Source of the DNA: Candidatus Neomicrothrix sp. UBA2983
GTDB lineage: Bacteria > Actinomycetota > Acidimicrobiia > Acidimicrobiales > MedAcidi-G1
Direction of reading: 5' to 3'
Length of the DNA: 64,000 nt
Assembly: GCA_002346745.1 (NCBI GenBank)
Contig: DEAL01000008.1
Location: forward strand, 1-64,000
Shown: piece after piece, positions 56,410 through 64,000 of the stretch
Layout of the letters: the number at the start of each line of letters is the position of its first letter
Position numbering within the stretch: the first letter of the stretch is position 1
Position numbers and translations under genes: made by a program
Notes under the pieces: model-generated
The model's input: only the letters and a program-made list of their open reading frames with translations
Databases searched by the model: none
What the model was told of the DNA's origin: nothing

Positions 56410-57096
56410 ATGGTCGAGACGACACGGCTTCGGGAGACGGTGCGCGAAACGGTCCGCGACACCGTCCGGGAGACGGTGCGGAGCGCCGGCCGCACGACCG
56501 GCCGCGGCGCCGAGACGAGGGAGCGCATCCTCGACGCCGCCCTCGAATCGTTCGGCACGATCGGCTACGACGGCACCTCGCTGGACGACCTGGCCGCCGG
56601 CCTCGGCATCCGCAAGCAGACGATCCTCTACCACTACGTCAACAAGCGGGGGCTGCTCGGCGCCGTCGTCGACCGCAGCGCCGGCGACCTGACCGCCGCC
56701 CTCCTCGAGGTGCTCGAGGAGGAGGCCACCGACTGGCAGCGGGTCGAGGCCCTGGTGCGCACGGTGTTCCGCGTGGCCCTGGAGCAGCCGCTGCTGCTGG
56801 GCCTGCTGCGCGAGGTCTCCCGACCGGGCTCGCCGGCCGCCCCCCGGCTGCGCAGCACGATGGGGCCGCTGCTCGACCGGGCCATGGCCTGGATGAACCG
56901 CGAGATGGAGACCGGCCGGATGCGCCGCACCGACCCGCAGCTGGTTCTGCTCAGCGCCTACTCGACGGTCGTGGGCCTCGCCACCGAGATCGAGGTGCTG
57001 CGGGCCGCCGGCCTCGAGCCCACCGCGCGCACCGTCGTCACGCGGCGCCGCGAACTGCTGCGTTTCCTGCGCACCTCGCTCGATCCCCAGCGCTGA
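56410..57096 (+). CDS. TetR-family regulator
   Basis: A 228-residue regulator. The HTH is RERILDAALESFGTIGYDGTS through LDDLAAGLGIRKQTILYHYVNKRGLL (about 40-85); the C-terminal ligand domain is all-helical. The first 25 residues are an unusual repeat: RETV, RETV, RDTV, RETV, from a 12-base tandem repeat, which may extend the DNA-binding arm. It diverges from the reductase/ADH/LarA-like/PlsC operon across 66 bases that hold two matching palindromes. Confidence 0.92.
   Translation: MVETTRLRETVRETVRDTVRETVRSAGRTTGRGAETRERILDAALESFGTIGYDGTSLDDLAAGLGIRKQTILYHYVNKRGLLGAVVDRSAGDLTAALLEVLEEEATDWQRVEALVRTVFRVALEQPLLLGLLREVSRPGSPAAPRLRSTMGPLLDRAMAWMNREMETGRMRRTDPQLVLLSAYSTVVGLATEIEVLRAAGLEPTARTVVTRRRELLRFLRTSLDPQR
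56431..56478 (+). repeat. 12-bp tandem repeat inside the TetR gene
   Basis: Four imperfect copies of cgggagacggtg, encoding RETV repeated with one RDTV. In-frame, so copy-number change would keep the reading frame. Confidence 0.85.
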
Positions 57097-57119
57097 CCCG
57101 GTCGGGAACGCCCCGTCGC

Positions 57120-58223
57120 TCAGTGGCGGGTGTTGCGGCGCCGCCGGGCGTGGCGCTCCACGGCCAGGTCGACCAGGCGGTCGATGAGCGCCGGGTAGTC
57201 GAGGCCGGCCTTCTGCCAGAGCCGCGGGTACATCGAGATCGGCGTGAAGCCCGGGATGGTGTTGACCTCGTTGAGCACGGGGCCGCGGTCGTCATCGGGG
57301 AGGAAGAAGTCGACCCGGGCCATCCCCGAGCAGCGCAGCGCCTGGAACGCCCGGGCGGCCAACTCCTGGAAGCGGACGACGGTCTCGGCGTCGAGGTCCG
57401 GGTCGTCGAGCAGCTCGGCGGCGTCGGTCTCGTACTTGTCGGCGTAGTCGTAGAACTCGGCGCCGGGCCGGATCTCGCCGGGTCCCGACACCTGCGGTAC
57501 CCGGTCGCCCAGCACCGACAGTTCGATCTCACGGCCGACGATCGCCTCCTCCACGACCAGCCACTCGTCGTAGGCGGCGGCGGCCTTGAGGGCCACCTCG
57601 AGGGTGGCGGCGTCGGTGGCCCTCGACACCCCGATGGAGGAGCCCAGGTTGGCGGGCTTGACGAAGACCGTCGGTCCGAGGTCGGCGAGCAGCGACTCGA
57701 CGAGGGCGGCGAGCGTGTCGGTGCCCGGGGCGCCCAGGTCCTCAACGTGCAGCCCCCGGTACCTGGCCTGGGGGAGTCCGTGCTGGGCCAGCACCTCCCT
57801 GGCGGCCAGCTTGTCCATGGCCAGCGCGGAGCCCAGCACGCCGGCGCCTACGTAGGGCACGTCGGCCACCTCGAGTAGGCCCTGGACGGTGCCGTCCTCG
57901 CCGAGGGGGCCGTGCAGCAGGGGGAACACGACCACTGGTCCGGCGGCGGCCAGTTCGGCGAGCCGGGGGAGCGGGTCCCAGGCTGGCCCGGAGGGATCGA
58001 GGGCATCGGGGAGGTCACCGGCGGCGTGGGCGTCGGCGGCCGCCTCGGCCAGCGACCAGGAGCCCTCGCGGTCGATGCCGACCGGCACGATGTCCAGGTG
58101 CGCCGTGTCCACGGCGGCCAGCACGTGCCGGGCCGACACGCACGACACGTCGTGTTCGGCGCTGCGTCCCCCGAACAGCAGGACGAGCGTGCGCCTCGGG
58201 GTGGCGTCGTCGGTGGATGCCAT
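57120..58223 (-). CDS. ddl: D-alanine--D-alanine ligase
   Basis: A 367-residue ATP-grasp ligase making D-Ala-D-Ala for peptidoglycan. Motifs: LLFGGRSAEHDVSCVSARHV, VFPLLHGPLGEDGTVQG, FVKPANLGSSIGVSRA, and NEVNTIPGFTPISMYP with the metal residues. A basic tail (ERHARRRRNTRH) ends it. The ATG was chosen at the family N-terminus. It diverges from murF, whose product adds the dipeptide it makes. Confidence 0.95.
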   Translation of the reverse strand: MASTDDATPRRTLVLLFGGRSAEHDVSCVSARHVLAAVDTAHLDIVPVGIDREGSWSLAEAAADAHAAGDLPDALDPSGPAWDPLPRLAELAAAGPVVVFPLLHGPLGEDGTVQGLLEVADVPYVGAGVLGSALAMDKLAAREVLAQHGLPQARYRGLHVEDLGAPGTDTLAALVESLLADLGPTVFVKPANLGSSIGVSRATDAATLEVALKAAAAYDEWLVVEEAIVGREIELSVLGDRVPQVSGPGEIRPGAEFYDYADKYETDAAELLDDPDLDAETVVRFQELAARAFQALRCSGMARVDFFLPDDDRGPVLNEVNTIPGFTPISMYPRLWQKAGLDYPALIDRLVDLAVERHARRRRNTRH

Positions 58224-58297
58224 GGCCAGATCGTACGGTCGGGCCACCGGTCCGGGGTGGCACCGCTCGGGGCGCCGGGACTGGGAGACTCCCACCC

Positions 58298-59596
58298 ATG
58301 CGCTTCCGGGCCTCACAGGTGGCCATCGCCGTGGGCGGCGAGCTGGTCGGCGACGACGTGTGGCTGGACGGTGCCACACAGGACTCGCGAGAGGTCGCGT
58401 CCGGCTCCCTGTTCGTGCCGCTTCTCGCCGAGCGGGACGGCCATGAGTTCGTCGAGGCGGCCATGTCGGCCGGGGCTGGTGCCCATCTGACGGCACGCGA
58501 CCCCGGGTCGGGCACCGCCGTCCGGGTGGCCGACACGGGGGCGGCGCTGCTGGCCCTCGGCGCTGCAGCGAGGGACTCGCTGGACGGCCCGGTGGTCGGC
58601 ATCACCGGCTCGGTGGGCAAGACCTCGGTGAAGGACCTCACCCGGGCCGTGCTGGCGAGGGTCGGCCCGGTCCACGCCAGCGAGCGGTCGTTCAACAACG
58701 AGATCGGCATGCCGCTCACGCTGCTGAACGCCCCGGCCCACGGGCCCGTGGTCGTGGAACTGGGGGCCCGCCACGTCGGCGACATAGCGTCGCTCTGCGG
58801 GGTGGCCCGCCCGGACGTGGGCGTGCTGACCACGGTGGCGGTCGCCCACACCGGCGAGTTCGGGTCGCTCGATGCGGTGACCCGCACGAAGGGCGAGCTG
58901 TTCGACGCCCTCCCGAGTGACGGCTGCGCCGTCTACAACGCCGATGTGTCGGCGGTCGTCGAACAGGCCGGCCGTGCGCGCTCGCAGCGGCTCTCCTTCG
59001 GGGACGCGGGCGAGGTCCGGGCCCGCGACGTCACCGTCGACGACGACCTGCGGGCCTCGTTCCGGCTGGAGTCGCCGTGGGGGCGGATCGACGTGCGCCT
59101 TGCCGTCCACGGCGCCCACATGGTCCCCAACGCCCTCGCCGCAGCGGCTGTTGGCCTCGTGCTTGACGTGCCGCTGGCCGAGGTGGCCGCCGGACTCGCA
59201 GAGGGGCCGGCCTCGGCCTGGCGCATGGCGCTCGGCACGGCGCCCTCAGGCCTGCGGGTCCTCAACGACGCCTACAACGCCAACCCCGCCTCGACCTCGG
59301 CGGCCCTCGAGGCGCTGGCCGCACTCCCGGTGGACGGGCGGCGGGTGGCGGTGCTGGGGCTGATGGCCGAGCTGGGCGACCTGGCCGTCGAGGAGCACCT
59401 GGCAGTCGCCGCCCGGGTGGCCGAACTCGGCATCGAACTGATGGCCGTCGGCACGGACCTCTACGGCGTCGAACCGCTGGCCGACGTGGAGGCGGCCGGC
59501 GCTGCGCTCGACCTCGGTGGAACGGACGCCGTGCTGGTCAAGGGCAGCCGGGTGGCTGGCCTCGAGGTGCTCGCCGAGAGCCTGCTGGAGGGCTGA
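58298..59596 (+). CDS. murF: UDP-MurNAc-tripeptide--D-Ala-D-Ala ligase
   Basis: A 432-residue Mur ligase that adds D-Ala-D-Ala to the UDP-MurNAc-tripeptide in the cytoplasm. The ATP motif is GITGSVGKTSVKDL, followed by VELGARHVGDI, TVAVAHTGEFGS, the carbamate Lys region RTKGELFDAL, and NDAYNANPASTSAAL. The ATG is supported by the family start (MRFRASQVAIAVGGEL). It is paired divergently with ddl. Confidence 0.95.
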   Translation: MRFRASQVAIAVGGELVGDDVWLDGATQDSREVASGSLFVPLLAERDGHEFVEAAMSAGAGAHLTARDPGSGTAVRVADTGAALLALGAAARDSLDGPVVGITGSVGKTSVKDLTRAVLARVGPVHASERSFNNEIGMPLTLLNAPAHGPVVVELGARHVGDIASLCGVARPDVGVLTTVAVAHTGEFGSLDAVTRTKGELFDALPSDGCAVYNADVSAVVEQAGRARSQRLSFGDAGEVRARDVTVDDDLRASFRLESPWGRIDVRLAVHGAHMVPNALAAAAVGLVLDVPLAEVAAGLAEGPASAWRMALGTAPSGLRVLNDAYNANPASTSAALEALAALPVDGRRVAVLGLMAELGDLAVEEHLAVAARVAELGIELMAVGTDLYGVEPLADVEAAGAALDLGGTDAVLVKGSRVAGLEVLAESLLEG

Positions 59597-59615
59597 CCGG
59601 CCCCGCCGCCGGACC

Positions 59616-59948
59616 TCAGTCCCCGTCGACGGGCAGCTCGGCCGGCGCCAGTGGCGTGTTGGAGCGGTTCCACACGGCCAGCTCGTCGGCGTCGCAGGTC
59701 CGACAGAGGTGCACCACCTGCATCGACTGGATGGACAACTGGGTGCCCCGCGACTTGTCGACGATCGACCGCAGGGCCGCCCGCACGTCGTCGGAGCCGC
59801 AGGTGGGGCAGCGGGGCGTGAGGTCCCGGTCCCAGACGAGGCCGCAGCGGCCGCAGGTGACCGTGATGGTCTCGTCGCCCGACTCGCCCTGCCGGACGCC
59901 GGCCAGGTCCTCGTCCTCCCCGCAGCCGGGGCACTCGATCAGGCGCAT
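59616..59948 (-). CDS. zinc-ribbon protein
   Basis: A 110-residue protein with four Cys pairs: CPGCGED, CGRCGLVWDRD, CPTCGSDD and CRTCDADE. These would form two zinc knuckle pairs. Function unknown; such proteins often serve as small nucleic-acid- or protein-binding adaptors. The ATG was chosen because the longer frame upstream is antisense to the J-domain gene. It converges on murF. Confidence 0.75.
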   Translation of the reverse strand: MRLIECPGCGEDEDLAGVRQGESGDETITVTCGRCGLVWDRDLTPRCPTCGSDDVRAALRSIVDKSRGTQLSIQSMQVVHLCRTCDADELAVWNRSNTPLAPAELPVDGD

Positions 59949-59984
59949 CGGGAGCAACCGTAGCCACGCCCGTAGGGTTGGCGG

Positions 59985-60581
59985 ATGGTGCCAGCCGGCC
60001 CGGACCACTACCGCACGCTGGGCGTGGCGCCCGATGCGACCGCCGACGAGGTACGCGACGCCCACCGTGCGCTGGCCCGCCGCCACCACCCCGACCTCGT
60101 CACCGACCCCACCGAACGCCGACGGGCCGAGCGACGCATGGCGAGTGTCAACGCCGCCTGGCACGTGCTCGGCGACCCCGTCCGTCGTGCGGAGTACGAC
60201 GAGTCCCGCCGGCCACCGCCGCCCCGGCCACGTCCCACACCGGAGCCCGTCCACGTCTCGGACGCCTTCCAGGAGGTCGAGGTGTCGCCGGCGGCGGGCT
60301 GCGCCCTCCGCCTCGGGCCGATCGTCCTCCTGGCCGGGGTCCTCCTCGGCATCCTGGTGGTCACGGCGCTCATGACCGGCGGTGGCGACAGTCCGACGGG
60401 CTTCGACGTCGGCGACTGCGTGCTCGTCGAGGAGTACGGCATGGAGGTCGTGCCGTGCACCGGGGCCGAGCCGAGGATCGTGGCACGTGGCGTGGCCGGG
60501 ACCTCCTGCCCGACCGGTGCGGTGGCCGTGGTGCTGCCCACCCGCACTGAGCAGGTCTGCGTCCGGCCGCCCGGGGGCTGA
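59985..60581 (+). CDS. membrane-anchored J-domain protein
   Basis: A 198-residue protein with an N-terminal J domain (HYRTLGVAPDATADEVRDAH, then ARRHHPD containing the HPD motif, residues 8-70), a Pro-rich linker, one transmembrane helix (about 110-128, LGPIVLLAGVLLGILVVTAL) and a 65-residue exported domain with three Cys (GDCVLVEEY, VPCTGAE, TSCPTGA). The J domain would recruit DnaK to the inner face of the membrane. The exported part resembles the small domains of septum-associated actinobacterial proteins. Exact role unknown. Confidence 0.85.
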   Translation: MVPAGPDHYRTLGVAPDATADEVRDAHRALARRHHPDLVTDPTERRRAERRMASVNAAWHVLGDPVRRAEYDESRRPPPPRPRPTPEPVHVSDAFQEVEVSPAAGCALRLGPIVLLAGVLLGILVVTALMTGGGDSPTGFDVGDCVLVEEYGMEVVPCTGAEPRIVARGVAGTSCPTGAVAVVLPTRTEQVCVRPPGG

Positions 60582-60650
60582 ACGCACGGATCGGGTATGG
60601 CATCCTCGTCGGAGTGCCGGCAGTCGGTGCAGGGGGATGGGGGAGCCATC

Positions 60651-62402
60651 ATGGTCGAGCAGTACTTCGTGGAGACCGACACGTCGGAGCGCTATCCGCT
60701 CTGGACACGGGCCAACGTGGGCGAGGTCTTCCCCGATCCAGTGGCGATGAGCTCGTTCGACTTCGCCTTCTGCAACGCCGACGGGATCCGCCACGCCGAA
60801 CTGGGTTGGCGGGACGCCTATGTGCGCCTCGGTGCGTTCAGCCACGACGAGTTCGACGCGGACCAGAACGTGATCCTCGGCGTCTTCGGCGGCTACGCGT
60901 ACCTGAACGCCTCGGTCATGCGGATCTTCGGCGAGCGGGCGCCGGGCCTCTCGGCGGCCGACATCGACGCCCAGTTCTTCGGCGTCCAGCCGGGCATCCC
61001 CGACTACGAGCCACACCCCGACGACGCCAGTCCGGAGGCCACGGCCGCCCTGGCCGAGACGTTCGGCTGGGCGCTCACGACCGACGCCCTCCACGAGGTC
61101 CTCGCCGACGAGGCCACGGTCGACGCCCTGCGGGCAGAACGTCCCGACTTCGGGACGATGGGTGACGGCGAGCTGCTGGAGTGGGGCGAGGGGGTGCTGG
61201 ACCGCCACTTCCGACACCTGTTCAGCCAGCACCTGTTCGTCACGATGCTGGCCACGCTGCCCGCCGGCATCATCACGGACGTCTGCACGGCACTGGGCCG
61301 ACCCCAGGACGCCCTCAAGCTGTTGTCGGGGCTGGGCGACGTGGCGTCGGCGGCGCCATCACACGCCATGTGGGAGCTGGGCCGGCAGGCGGCGGCCTGC
61401 GAGGTCCTGACGGCGGCCTTCGATGTCGGGCCGGACGGCCTCGGCGACCGGCTCCGTGACCTCGAGGGTGGGGCGGTCGACGCGTTCCGGGCCTCGTTCG
61501 GGGAGTTCCTCGTGGCGTACGGGAGCCGCGGGCCCAACGAGTGGGAGACCCGCTGTCCGACCTGGGAGACCGAGCCGGACCTGGCCCTGGCGGCCATCGA
61601 TCGGATGCGCATCTCGCCGGAAGCAGCCGCCCCCGCGGGCAACCAGGCCCGCATGGCCGCCGACCGGGAGCGCCTGGGCGCCGAGATGTACGGGATGCTG
61701 GCCGCTGACCCGGAGGCGCAGGGGCAGTTCGGGGCGGCGCTGCGCGCGGCCGGCGTGTTCATGCCGGGCCGGGAGCGCACCAAGACCAACTGCATCAAGC
61801 TCATCCACGAGGTGCGCATGGCGCTGCTCGAGTTCGGGCGCCGGATGGTGGAGCGGGGGACATTCCCCGAGGCGACCAGCTACGGGATGTTCACGTTCGC
61901 CGAGTCGCAACAGGTGGCCGCCGACCCCACCGGGTGGCGCGAGGTGGTCGAGGAGCGCCAGGCGGTCTTCGACGCGGTCCGGGACCTCCAGGAGCCGTTC
62001 GTGGTGTTCGGCGAGGCGCCGCCGCTGTCCGAGTGGCCGCGACGCGATGCCGTCGAGGTGGAGCCCCTCGGCTTGGGGGAGTCGATCGTGGGCGTGCCCG
62101 GCTGTACGGGCGTGTCGCGGGGTCGCGCCCGGGTGGTGCTCGACAGCCACGACCCGACCGGCCTGGAGCCGGGCGAGGTGCTCGTGGCGCCACTCACCGA
62201 CCCGTCGTGGACGCCTTTGTTCGTGCCCGCCTCGGGCGTCGTGGTCGACGTGGGGGCGCCCCTGAGCCACGCCATCATCGTCAGCCGCGAACTCGGGATC
62301 CCGTGCGTGGTGTCGGCGACCGACGCCACGAAGCGGATCCCCGACGGGGCCCTCGTCGAGGTGAACGGCGAGACCGGGGTCGTGACCGTCCTCGAGGCGT
62401 AG
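60651..62402 (+). CDS. PEP-utilizing enzyme mobile-domain protein lacking ATP-grasp
   Basis: A 583-residue protein. The C-terminal 90 residues are the phosphohistidine 'mobile' domain of PEP synthase/PPDK, with the phosphorylatable His in GAPLSHAIIVSRELGIPCVV. The first 480 residues are largely helical (for example FSQHLFVTMLATLPAGIITDV, RERTKTNCIKLIHEVRMALLEF) and resemble the middle, substrate-binding part of rifampicin phosphotransferase-like enzymes. The ATP-grasp domain those enzymes need is not in this gene or its neighbours. Substrate unknown. Confidence 0.82.
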   Translation: MVEQYFVETDTSERYPLWTRANVGEVFPDPVAMSSFDFAFCNADGIRHAELGWRDAYVRLGAFSHDEFDADQNVILGVFGGYAYLNASVMRIFGERAPGLSAADIDAQFFGVQPGIPDYEPHPDDASPEATAALAETFGWALTTDALHEVLADEATVDALRAERPDFGTMGDGELLEWGEGVLDRHFRHLFSQHLFVTMLATLPAGIITDVCTALGRPQDALKLLSGLGDVASAAPSHAMWELGRQAAACEVLTAAFDVGPDGLGDRLRDLEGGAVDAFRASFGEFLVAYGSRGPNEWETRCPTWETEPDLALAAIDRMRISPEAAAPAGNQARMAADRERLGAEMYGMLAADPEAQGQFGAALRAAGVFMPGRERTKTNCIKLIHEVRMALLEFGRRMVERGTFPEATSYGMFTFAESQQVAADPTGWREVVEERQAVFDAVRDLQEPFVVFGEAPPLSEWPRRDAVEVEPLGLGESIVGVPGCTGVSRGRARVVLDSHDPTGLEPGEVLVAPLTDPSWTPLFVPASGVVVDVGAPLSHAIIVSRELGIPCVVSATDATKRIPDGALVEVNGETGVVTVLEA

Positions 62403-62469
62403 GCCCGGTGGTCCGTCCCCCTCGACGGGAGTGCACCGGGCCGACGGCTGGATACCCTCCTCGGCCGAC

Positions 62470-62543
62470 GGACCGTTAGCTCAGTTGGCTAGAGCGCCCG
62501 CCTCACACGCGGGAGGTCACTGGTTCGAGTCCAGTACGGTCCA
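62470..62543 (+). tRNA. tRNA-Val (anticodon CAC)
   Basis: A 74-base tRNA. Acceptor GGACCGT pairs with ACGGTCC; the D arm has TAGCTCAGTTGGCTAGAGC; the anticodon arm is CCCGC-CTCACAC-GCGGG giving anticodon CAC; the T arm is ACTGG-TTCGAGT-CCAGT. CCA is not encoded. Confidence 0.95.
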
Positions 62544-62600
62544 CCGCTCCGATCGTCGGCCCCCTGATCTCGTCTGGTGCCGGAGGGAGCGCTGACCCGT

Positions 62601-63020
62601 TCAGGAATCGGCCCTCCGCCTGAGTTCGTCGATGAGGACGATCCCGGCCAGCACCACGGCGAGCCAGAGTGCGGTGACGTTCAAGGCGTTCTCGGCCGTC
62701 GACATCCCATCTCCGGGATGTCGGAGGTGAAAGACCGCGTGTGGCAGGGAGAAGGCCAGGTAGCCCACCGTGGCGATGATCGTCATGTCGCGGCGTAGGT
62801 ACAGCCCGGCGATGAGCACCAGCAGTCCGGTGGCGAGGAGCCCGGCCCCGGCATCGGCGGCGAGGTGCTCGTTGAAGGGCGGCAGCGCCGATACCAGCCG
62901 AGGGGACCAGCCGGGGAAGTCCTCGTACCAGTCGGCGGGGGCGAACACGGCCCAGCACCCCGACAGGACGTTGGGCACGGCGAGGCCGACCAGGATCAAC
63001 CGCTTCCAGTTGCGTGACAC
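62601..63020 (-). CDS. four-helix membrane protein
   Basis: A 139-residue integral membrane protein with helices near residues 7-26, 52-70, 75-95 and 115-130. Conserved-looking polar spots are WYEDFPGWSP and FSLPHAVFHLRHP. Resembles small DoxX/DUF-type membrane proteins, but I cannot name the family. GTG chosen because a textbook ribosome site (gaggaggtcagc) stands directly before it; the longer frame upstream is unsupported. Confidence 0.72.
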   Translation of the reverse strand: MSRNWKRLILVGLAVPNVLSGCWAVFAPADWYEDFPGWSPRLVSALPPFNEHLAADAGAGLLATGLLVLIAGLYLRRDMTIIATVGYLAFSLPHAVFHLRHPGDGMSTAENALNVTALWLAVVLAGIVLIDELRRRADS

Positions 63021-63192
63021 GCTGACCTCCTCGTCTGCCTCCTGTCCGCCCTCAAATGGGTAGCACGACGCGTGCCGCCCGTCCGCTGGCTGGAGTGCCC
63101 GCCGTGCACGTTGGAGATGACGGTCGGGCGTCCGGTCCTCCATGCCGGACACCGACGACACTCGCCTGATCGGGCCGTGTCAACATGGGGTC

Positions 63193-64000
63193 GTGGTTTC
63201 CGCACTGCCAGACTTCGGCGTCGACCCGCTGCCGGGTGAGGCCTTCCACCGGGCCTGCGCCGCGGTGCGCGACCTGGGGCCCGTCGTCGAGGTGCCGTAC
63301 TTCGGGGGTACCGCCCTCATGCTCACCCGGTACGACGACGTGGTCGGTGCCTTCCGCGACAACGAGCGGTTCCCCGCCGGCGCCCACTACGAGATCGTCA
63401 TCGAACCTGTCCAGGGCCGCACCTTCGAGAGCATGGACGGCGATGAGCACAACCTCTACCGACAACTGGCGCAGCCGGCCTTCCGTTCCCGGGCCATCGA
63501 GCGCTTCGACGCCGGCGGCCTGGCGGCCACGGCGCACGAGGTCGTGGACGGCTTCGCCGAGCCGGGGCGGGCCGAACTCATGGGCGAGTTCTGCGCCGTC
63601 TTCCCGTTCTGGGTCATCAGCCGGAAGCTGGGCCTGCCGCCGGCCAGTGACGAGTGCCTCCGCCGCTGGTCCTTCGACCTGCTCGGCTTCCTCCGCGACC
63701 CGGAGCCGGCGCAGCGTGCCCGCGACGAGTTCGACGAGCACCTGGCGCCGGCGATCGGGGAGCGGCGCCGGGAGCCGACCGGCGACGTGCTGTCGGCGCT
63801 GTTGCACCACGAGGTGGACGGCCGCCGGCTGGACGACGAGGAGGTCGTCGCCCACGTCCGTATGTTCTTCGCCGCCGGTGCCGCCACGACCTACCACGCC
63901 CTCGGCAACCTGCTCTCCGTGCTCCTGACGCGTCCCGAGGTGCTGGCCACAGCGGTCGCCGAGCCGCAGCGGCGCCCGGCGATCGTCGAGGAGTTGCTGC
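63193..64000 (+). CDS. cytochrome P450, N-terminal part (cut by window end)
   Basis: Open to the last base, 269 codons visible. Starts VSALPDFGVDPLPGEAFH and has the P450 features of a soluble bacterial enzyme: RYDDVVGAFRD, the C-helix DGDEHNLYRQLAQPAF (usually H-x3-R-R), a region GEFCAVFPFWVIS, and the I-helix MFFAAGAATTYHALGN (A-G-x2-T-T oxygen-activation motif). The haem Cys loop lies beyond the window. Substrate unknown. GTG was chosen as the only good in-frame start close to the family N-terminus. Confidence 0.85.
   Translation, partial: MVSALPDFGVDPLPGEAFHRACAAVRDLGPVVEVPYFGGTALMLTRYDDVVGAFRDNERFPAGAHYEIVIEPVQGRTFESMDGDEHNLYRQLAQPAFRSRAIERFDAGGLAATAHEVVDGFAEPGRAELMGEFCAVFPFWVISRKLGLPPASDECLRRWSFDLLGFLRDPEPAQRARDEFDEHLAPAIGERRREPTGDVLSALLHHEVDGRRLDDEEVVAHVRMFFAAGAATTYHALGNLLSVLLTRPEVLATAVAEPQRRPAIVEELL

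Overview
The window is about 64 kb of high-GC DNA, roughly 70% G+C by eye in most genes, with many GTG starts and tight ATGA/GTGA overlaps. It reads as a free-living actinobacterium. An actinobacterial Mec/CysM-type cysteine pair, split SUF clusters, a BldC-like HTH protein and a cupin DMSP-lyase-like enzyme together suggest a marine lineage such as Acidimicrobiia. That placement is inference; no 16S or other marker is present. There is no CRISPR array, insertion sequence, integrase or phage gene.

Layout. 0-6 kb: the end of an unknown gene, a class III aminotransferase, and a minus-strand molybdenum hydroxylase operon (FAD, 2Fe-2S and molybdopterin subunits plus a MoaD-like protein). 5.7-9.6 kb: a less GC-rich accessory stretch with a decayed and an intact copy of a small membrane-protein gene flanking an SDR gene, then a clearly lower-GC adenosine deaminase. 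9.6-13.6 kb: tmRNA and smpB (minus), then mec-like peptidase, cysM, RNase PH and RdgB. 13.6-20.3 kb: PAS-GGDEF-EAL protein abutting tRNA-Leu, clpP, rpe, aceK and two SnoaL-like genes. 20.4-23.9 kb: a class V aminotransferase without the desulfurase Cys, selD with an in-frame UGA read as selenocysteine, and an APH-like kinase. 24-30 kb: lipoprotein, enoyl-CoA hydratase, amidohydrolase, acyl-CoA carboxylase carboxyltransferase, biotin carrier and GNAT.

30.3-36.1 kb: Fe-S assembly genes in two converging operons (sufD-Rieske-sufC-PCD on plus; sufC-sufS-sufU on minus). A related 26-bp dyad lies upstream of each, so one regulator may control both; sufB is not in the window. 36-46.8 kb: MBL hydrolase, acyl-CoA dehydrogenase, GDP-fucose synthase, HhH-GPD glycosylase, AceE-type pyruvate dehydrogenase, RNase HI, CobW GTPase, YtcJ-type amidohydrolase. 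46.9-50.1 kb: a small conserved protein, the DMSP-lyase-like cupin and aconitase. 50.2-57.1 kb: an operon of acyl-reductase/HAD fusion, zinc dehydrogenase, LarA-like protein and PlsC-type acyltransferase, divergent from a TetR regulator, with a doubled operator-like palindrome between them. 57-64 kb: Ddl and MurF (divergent), zinc ribbon protein, membrane J-domain protein, a PEP-utilizer His-domain protein without ATP-grasp, tRNA-Val, a membrane protein and a cytochrome P450 cut by the window end.

Most interesting items: the selenocysteine-containing SelD that ordinary gene calling truncates, the paired suf operators, the TetR-controlled lipid-like operon, AceK in an apparent actinobacterium, the DMSP-lyase-like cupin, and a GGDEF-EAL gene whose ATG begins two bases after the tRNA-Leu 3' end.
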